Assembly: GCA_964477265.1 (NCBI GenBank)
Contig: CAYZDJ010000007.1
Location: forward strand, 70,984-134,983
Direction of reading: 5' to 3'
Length of the DNA: 64,000 bases
From: CAIVPM01 sp964477265
GTDB taxonomy: Bacteria; Bacteroidota; Bacteroidia; Chitinophagales; Chitinophagaceae
Positions 59,327-64,000 of the stretch are shown here, piece by piece. Made by a program: the position numbers and the translations under genes. The notes below the pieces were generated by a model that made no database searches, was not told the DNA's origin, and saw only the letters and a program-made list of their open reading frames with translations. Position 1 is the first letter of the stretch. Every line of letters starts with the position of its first letter.

Positions 59327-62300
59327 CTATTCCACTACCACTTTCTGTGTTTGTTTACCACTTTCAGTGATAACAGAAACAAGGTACATTCCTTTTGCAA
59401 AAGATGATACATCTATTGTATTAACACCCATACTTAAAGGCTGTTGTTTAAGCTGCTTGCCATACAAGTCAGTAATAATAATGGTTCCTGTGCCAATTAA
59501 AGCTTTAACCCTTAAATTAACTATTGTATGTGCAGGGTTAGGATATAACACTACAGGCTCAACTGCTGTTTGCTGATTTGCATTTATTCCTTTGCAAGAT
59601 GCAGTTACATTAACATTAGCTGTTCTTGAATTGCTACAACCATTGACATCTGTTATTGTATAAGATACACTTGCAGCACCTGCTGTGCCAGCAGTTGTTA
59701 CAACACCTGCATTGGTTATACTAAATGCTCCTGTTGCTGACCAACTACCACCTACTGGATTACCAAGCAAGGTAAATGTTTTGTTTCTGCAATATCCACC
59801 ACTACCTGTAATACCTGTTGTGCCTGCTGCAAACGAAATACTTGGTACAGATGGCAATGCATTAACAGTTACATTATAGCTGGCAGAGGCACTGCAACCA
59901 ACAGATGAGGTTATTGTATAAACCAATGTTGCAATACCTGCACTTGTGCCTGTTACTACGCCAAGGCTGCTTATTGTAGCCCTGCCTGCTGTGCTTGTCC
60001 AAATACCTGCTCCACCGTTTGGTATGTTGCTACTGTTACTTAATGTTATTGATGAACCTACACATACTGATGTTGGTCCAGTTGTGGCAACAACAGCAGG
60101 TATAGAATTAAGAGTAACATTTGCCGGTGATGATTGAGCACTCCAGCAGCCATTGCCATTGGTACCAGCCAAAGTATATGCACCTGCTGTATTTACTGTA
60201 ATACAAGCAGAAGTTGAGTAAGGCACTCCATTTTTATACCATTGATAATTACTATAGCCCCAATTTTGAGGACACATTTGCAAACTACCACTACCACAAA
60301 TATTTACTGAGCCTCTGATATCTAAAACAGGTGTAGTTACTGAACCACTTTGTACTGTTATGGTATATGTTGATGAAGCTGAACAAGCACCTGATGTTAC
60401 AGTGTAGCTTATGATTGCTGTACCTGCTGCTACAGTAGATACAACACCACTTGCATTTACGGTTGCTACTGATGTGTTATTTGAGCTCCAAACACCACCT
60501 GCTGTTGTACAACTTAATGTAAGACTATTGCCAAAGCATACTGTAGAGCTACTGTTGCTGCTAATAGATGCTACTTGTATAGGTGCAGCAACAGTTACTG
60601 TAATACCTGCACTTAAAGTATTGCCACAGCTTGATGTTTGTGCAACCTGATATACACCAATTGCTGATGCAGCATAAGTTTGACTGGTGGCACCACCTAT
60701 TATTGAACCATCTTTATACCATTGATTATTGCTGGAAATACTACTGGTTAATGTAACGCTATTGCCATTGCAAATGTTTGTTGAACCACCTGCTGTAATA
60801 GTTGCTGCAGTAGGTGCAGATGCAACAGATACTGCTATTGCATTTGATTGTGATGACCAGCAACCTGTGCCTGTAGTTCCTGCTAATGTATAGCTGCCAA
60901 GTTTAGAAGTATCAACTGTAATGCAAGCCCCAGTTCCATTTGCAGATACAGCTACTCCATTTTTATACCACTGATAATTGCTCCAACCAAATGTAGTTGG
61001 GCAAAGTTGAACTGTACTATTTGAACAAATTAATGTAGAACTTTGTGCTACGATAGTTGGTGGAACTATACTAGAACCATCAACTATTCTGAATGTTGCA
61101 GACACTGCATTGCTGCAAGCACCTGATGTAACAGTATAAGTAATAGTTACAGTTCCTGTATCAACACCTGTTACCACACCACCTGAACTAACTGTTGCTA
61201 TTGATGTATTGTTTGATGACCAAACACCACCTGGCGTTGTATTAGTTAATGTTGATGTTGCATTTTTACAAATATTACCAGTTACAGATTGTATTGAATT
61301 TACAGTTATGTATGGTGTTATGGTTAATGTTGTTCCTGCACTTGTTGCAGTACCAGCACAATTAGTTACAGTTACTGTGTACACTCCACTTGCAGATGCT
61401 GTATAGCTTTGTGACGTAGCACCACTGATTGGATTACCATCTTTATTCCATTGATTGCCTGTAGATGAACTGCTTGTTAATACTACAGTACCACCATTGC
61501 AAGTGCTTGTAGAGCCATTTGCAGTAACCGTTGGCGTAGACGGTGAAGTCATAGTAGAAACTGTAATGCTGTTTGATTGTGATGACCAACAACCTGTACC
61601 ACCTGCACCAGCTAAAGTATATGTGCCTAATGCAGATGTATCAACAGTGATACAAGCACCATAACCATTTTGCAATACAGCTACTCCATTTTTATACCAT
61701 TGATAACCACTCCAGCCAAAGTTTGTTGGACATAAAGTAACATTTCCATTAGCACATAATGCTGCAGAACTTTGAGCTATAATAACTGGCACAGCAACAT
61801 TTGAACCATCAACTACTGTAAAGGTTGCAGATACTGAATTGCTGCATCCACCAATAGTTACAGTGTAAGTTATAGTTACTGTTCCTGTATCAACACCAGT
61901 TACTACACCACTCGCATTAATTGTTGCTACCGATGTATTGCTTGAACTCCAAACACCACCTGGTGTTGTATTAATTAAAGTAGATGTTGCATTTTTACAA
62001 ATAGAACCTGTAACAGATTGTATTGAATTTACTGTTATATATGGTGAAATTGATAATGATGTTCCTGCACTTGTTGCAGTACCACCACAATTATCAGTTA
62101 CAGTTACTGTATAAACTCCAGTTGCTGATGTTTGATAAGTTTGTCCTGTTGCACCACTAATTGCAACGCCATCTTTTTTCCATTGATTACCTGTAGAAGA
62201 ACTACTAGTCATTGTAATAGGTTGACCATTACAAGTTGAAGCAGCACCATTAACAGCTATAGTTGGTGTTGCTGGTGTTGATGCAGTTGCTATTACTACA

Positions 62301-64000
62301 GCATTTGATGCTGGTGACCAACAGCCATTGCTATTAGTTGCAGTTAATGTATAACTACCCAATTTAGAAGTATCAACTGTAATACAAGCACCTGTTCCAT
62401 TTTGTGTAACAGCTACTCCATTTTTATACCATTGGTAATTATTCCAACCCCAAACTGTTGGGCAAATTTGTACTGTACTATTACCACACAACCCAGTAGA
62501 GCCTTGTGCTGCAACGCTTGGTGCAGCTATGTTTGAGCCATCAGCAACATTTAAAGTATAGCTTGCAGCATTACTGCAACCATTTATTGTTACTGTATAA
62601 GTAATGGTAGCACTACCTACACCAACACCTGTTACAACTCCACTTGCATTAACAGTTGCTTTTGCAGTGTTAGAAGAACTCCAAACACCACCTGCTGTTG
62701 CATTGGTTAAAGTAATTGAGCTTCCTGTACAAACTGTACCAGTATTTGATTGAATCGAAGCAACATTAATTTGCGGAACTATAGTAACTGTTACTCCACC
62801 ACTTGTTCTTACATAACCACAATTATTTGTTGTTACTGTATAAACACCATTAGTTGTTGCATTATAATATTGACCTGTTGCTCCACTGATTGCATTACCA
62901 TCTTTATTCCATTGATTGTTTTGATTAGAACTACTGATTAAAGTAATGCTGCCATTGTTACAAGCAGTGAATGAGCCACTTTGAGATGTAACAGTAGGCG
63001 TAACAGGACCTGCTAAACTTACCACTACTGCTGGTGATTGTTTAGACCAACAAGCTGAGCCATTTGTTCCTGCTAAAGTATAACTACCCACTTTAGAAGT
63101 GTCAATCGTAATACAAGCTTGTGTACCTGCAATACCACCAACAGCTACTCCATCTTTATACCATTGATAGTTACTCCAGCCCCATTGTGTAGGGCAAATT
63201 TGTACTGTGCCATTTCCACAAATTGGGTTGCTACCTGAGTTGATTGTAGGTGCAGGTGTACCAGTTACTCCAATAACATAAGTCATAGTATCTGTACAAC
63301 CATTTGGTGCAGTATAAATAAATGTCCAAGAACCTTGATTAGGTGCTACTGGTAAATTTATTCTTGCTTTTCCTGCTGTATCTGTGGTACCTAATGTAAC
63401 TAAATTATTATTACTTGACAATGCAGACCAAGATCCACCAAACGGTGTGGCTCTAATTGTATCAAACAATCTTGGTGTGCCACATTCCATATACACATCA
63501 CTACCTGCATTTGGTTTTGGTTTGGTAGAGATAGTCATTGTATCTGTGCAACCAAATGGTGTTGTATAAATTAAGGTATAAGTTCCTGAAACAAGATTTG
63601 CAAAACTAATATTAGCAACTCCATTTGAAGTTGAACCTACTGTTGCACCACTTGCATTTGCTGACGCCTGAGACCAGGTTCCACCACTTGGCAAGCCTGT
63701 TAAAGGAATGATTGAGCCGCCACATACTTCATACAAATCACTTCCTGCAGCTGGCTTAGCTCCTACTGTAATATTTAACGTATCATCACATCCACCAGTT
63801 ACAGTATAGATAAAGCTATACACACCAGAAGCCAATGAATCAAACTGAACAGTTGCAACACCTAACACAGTTGCACCTAAAGTTGCACCACTTGGGTTGC
63901 TACCTAAAGCACTCCAATTACCATCAGTTGTTGGCAAAGCAGGCGTTGTAGAAACTCCTGTTATAGCAACTAACTGACCACCACAAGATGTAAAGTCGCT
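59327..64000 (-). CDS. Giant Ig/BIG2-repeat surface protein with T9SS type A sorting domain (5' end outside window)
   Basis: At least 1557 residues; the frame stays open to the right edge of the window, so the start lies outside, and the TTG near 63937 is not a real start. After an opening of Gly-rich 'GTW...AS..GCTDTM' repeats (about 21-245) come five copies of a composite unit of about 243 residues: an Ig-like module with 'YQWYKNGVAV', a second with 'NQWNKDGNAISGAT', and a BIG2-like module ('GGVWSSSNTSVATVNASGVVTGV'). The end is a sorting domain: VVLYPNPAHTIVNLRV, TDLYGKQLKQ, and a terminal TQKVVVE. Such proteins are surface adhesins or SprB-like filaments; the role is inferred. Confidence 0.9.
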   Translation of the reverse strand, partial: SDFTSCGGQLVAITGVSTTPALPTTDGNWSALGSNPSGATLGATVLGVATVQFDSLASGVYSFIYTVTGGCDDTLNITVGAKPAAGSDLYEVCGGSIIPLTGLPSGGTWSQASANASGATVGSTSNGVANISFANLVSGTYTLIYTTPFGCTDTMTISTKPKPNAGSDVYMECGTPRLFDTIRATPFGGSWSALSSNNNLVTLGTTDTAGKARINLPVAPNQGSWTFIYTAPNGCTDTMTYVIGVTGTPAPTINSGSNPICGNGTVQICPTQWGWSNYQWYKDGVAVGGIAGTQACITIDTSKVGSYTLAGTNGSACWSKQSPAVVVSLAGPVTPTVTSQSGSFTACNNGSITLISSSNQNNQWNKDGNAISGATGQYYNATTNGVYTVTTNNCGYVRTSGGVTVTIVPQINVASIQSNTGTVCTGSSITLTNATAGGVWSSSNTAKATVNASGVVTGVGVGSATITYTVTINGCSNAASYTLNVADGSNIAAPSVAAQGSTGLCGNSTVQICPTVWGWNNYQWYKNGVAVTQNGTGACITVDTSKLGSYTLTATNSNGCWSPASNAVVIATASTPATPTIAVNGAASTCNGQPITMTSSSSTGNQWKKDGVAISGATGQTYQTSATGVYTVTVTDNCGGTATSAGTSLSISPYITVNSIQSVTGSICKNATSTLINTTPGGVWSSSNTSVATINASGVVTGVDTGTVTITYTVTIGGCSNSVSATFTVVDGSNVAVPVIIAQSSAALCANGNVTLCPTNFGWSGYQWYKNGVAVLQNGYGACITVDTSALGTYTLAGAGGTGCWSSQSNSITVSTMTSPSTPTVTANGSTSTCNGGTVVLTSSSSTGNQWNKDGNPISGATSQSYTASASGVYTVTVTNCAGTATSAGTTLTITPYITVNSIQSVTGNICKNATSTLTNTTPGGVWSSNNTSIATVSSGGVVTGVDTGTVTITYTVTSGACSNAVSATFRIVDGSSIVPPTIVAQSSTLICSNSTVQLCPTTFGWSNYQWYKNGVAVSANGTGACITVDTSKLGSYTLAGTTGTGCWSSQSNAIAVSVASAPTAATITAGGSTNICNGNSVTLTSSISSNNQWYKDGSIIGGATSQTYAASAIGVYQVAQTSSCGNTLSAGITVTVAAPIQVASISSNSSSTVCFGNSLTLSCTTAGGVWSSNNTSVATVNASGVVSTVAAGTAIISYTVTSGACSASSTYTITVQSGSVTTPVLDIRGSVNICGSGSLQMCPQNWGYSNYQWYKNGVPYSTSACITVNTAGAYTLAGTNGNGCWSAQSSPANVTLNSIPAVVATTGPTSVCVGSSITLSNSSNIPNGGAGIWTSTAGRATISSLGVVTGTSAGIATLVYTITSSVGCSASASYNVTVNALPSVPSISFAAGTTGITGSGGYCRNKTFTLLGNPVGGSWSATGAFSITNAGVVTTAGTAGAASVSYTITDVNGCSNSRTANVNVTASCKGINANQQTAVEPVVLYPNPAHTIVNLRVKALIGTGTIIITDLYGKQLKQQPLSMGVNTIDVSSFAKGMYLVSVITESGKQTQKVVVE
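60231..63160 (-). repeat. Five composite repeats of about 730 bases in the giant T9SS gene
   Basis: The DNA encoding QWYKNG/QWYKDG recurs at about 60231, 60960, 61689, 62421 and 63153: spacings of 729, 729, 732 and 732 bases (243-244 residues). All are multiples of three. The middle copies are most alike, the outer ones more diverged, as expected for copies added by internal duplication. Confidence 0.85.

Noticed and set aside
63935..63937. TTG as the start of the giant Ig/BIG2 gene
   Set aside because: The frame stays open through the right edge of the window with the same repeat style, and no signal peptide follows the TTG, so the true start is outside.
1..64000. tRNA, rRNA, riboswitch or prophage genes
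   Set aside because: Intergenic regions were read on both strands and no cloverleaf, known riboswitch core or integrase/phage structural gene was recognised; small unusual RNAs could still be missed by eye.

Overview
The window is a gene-dense, AT-rich stretch of a Bacteroidota chromosome, most likely from Chitinophagales/Chitinophagaceae. The evidence is the type IX secretion and gliding genes (gldG, porX, porV, PorP/SprF-type and PorE-like genes), three very large or large secreted proteins with a C-terminal T9SS type A sorting domain, TAnnTTTG-like -7 promoter boxes, and the OstA-like, MCE and GEVED families typical of the phylum. No rRNA, tRNA, CRISPR array, prophage or intact insertion sequence was recognised. 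One run of exactly 100 N (30082-30181) marks an assembly gap inside a tandem-repeat gene.

Layout. 1-6.3 kb: ribosomal protein L25, a lipoprotein resembling the periplasmic part of GldM, pruA, and a GEVED-domain T9SS cargo protein. 6.3-14.6 kb: a small outer-membrane barrel, an ABC-2 permease, a Nudix hydrolase, a NupG-type nucleoside transporter, gldG, a decayed GxxExxY gene inside inverted repeats, a TerC/Alx membrane protein and sucC. 14.6-20.7 kb (minus strand): an esterase, a small membrane protein, a helical-repeat secreted protein and gyrA. 20.7-22.7 kb: a lemA-TPM-TPM operon. 22.8-34.9 kb (minus): a glucan phosphorylase-like protein, a 2269-residue RCC1-repeat T9SS adhesin, a zinc-ribbon/SPFH pair, and a second GldM-like lipoprotein. 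35-39 kb: yqgE, porX, a FAD oxidoreductase and ridA. 39-47.3 kb (mostly minus): small envelope and metabolic genes including ACMSD, an EI24 protein, a GNAT, an OstA-like protein, an MCE/MlaD protein, and a truncated-haemoglobin lipoprotein with an HMA-like partner. 47.5-53 kb: fasciclin, PorP/SprF, PorE-like and porV. 53-56 kb: a methyltransferase, frr, a WecA/MraY-type transferase and the N-terminal half of transketolase. 56.6-59.3 kb: an unknown secreted protein and gap. 59.3 kb to the right edge: the 3' part of a second giant T9SS protein made of about 243-residue repeats.

Common thread. Much of the window serves the outer envelope: T9SS components and regulator (PorX, PorV, PorP/PorE-like), its cargo, LPS/lipid transport proteins, and membrane-stress families (LemA/TPM, SPFH/zinc ribbon). 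Central metabolism (pruA, sucC, gap, transketolase-N, glucan phosphorylase-like) is scattered between.

The observations most worth following are: (i) two free-standing GldM-like lipoproteins; (ii) a degenerate GxxExxY nuclease-like gene framed by inverted repeats, together with several gene-less intergenic inverted repeats built from reiterated short words; (iii) a family of terminators sharing a CTCGAA/TTCGAG stem; (iv) a glucan phosphorylase relative in which the PLP-lysine position is threonine; and (v) nested repeat structure in the giant T9SS proteins.
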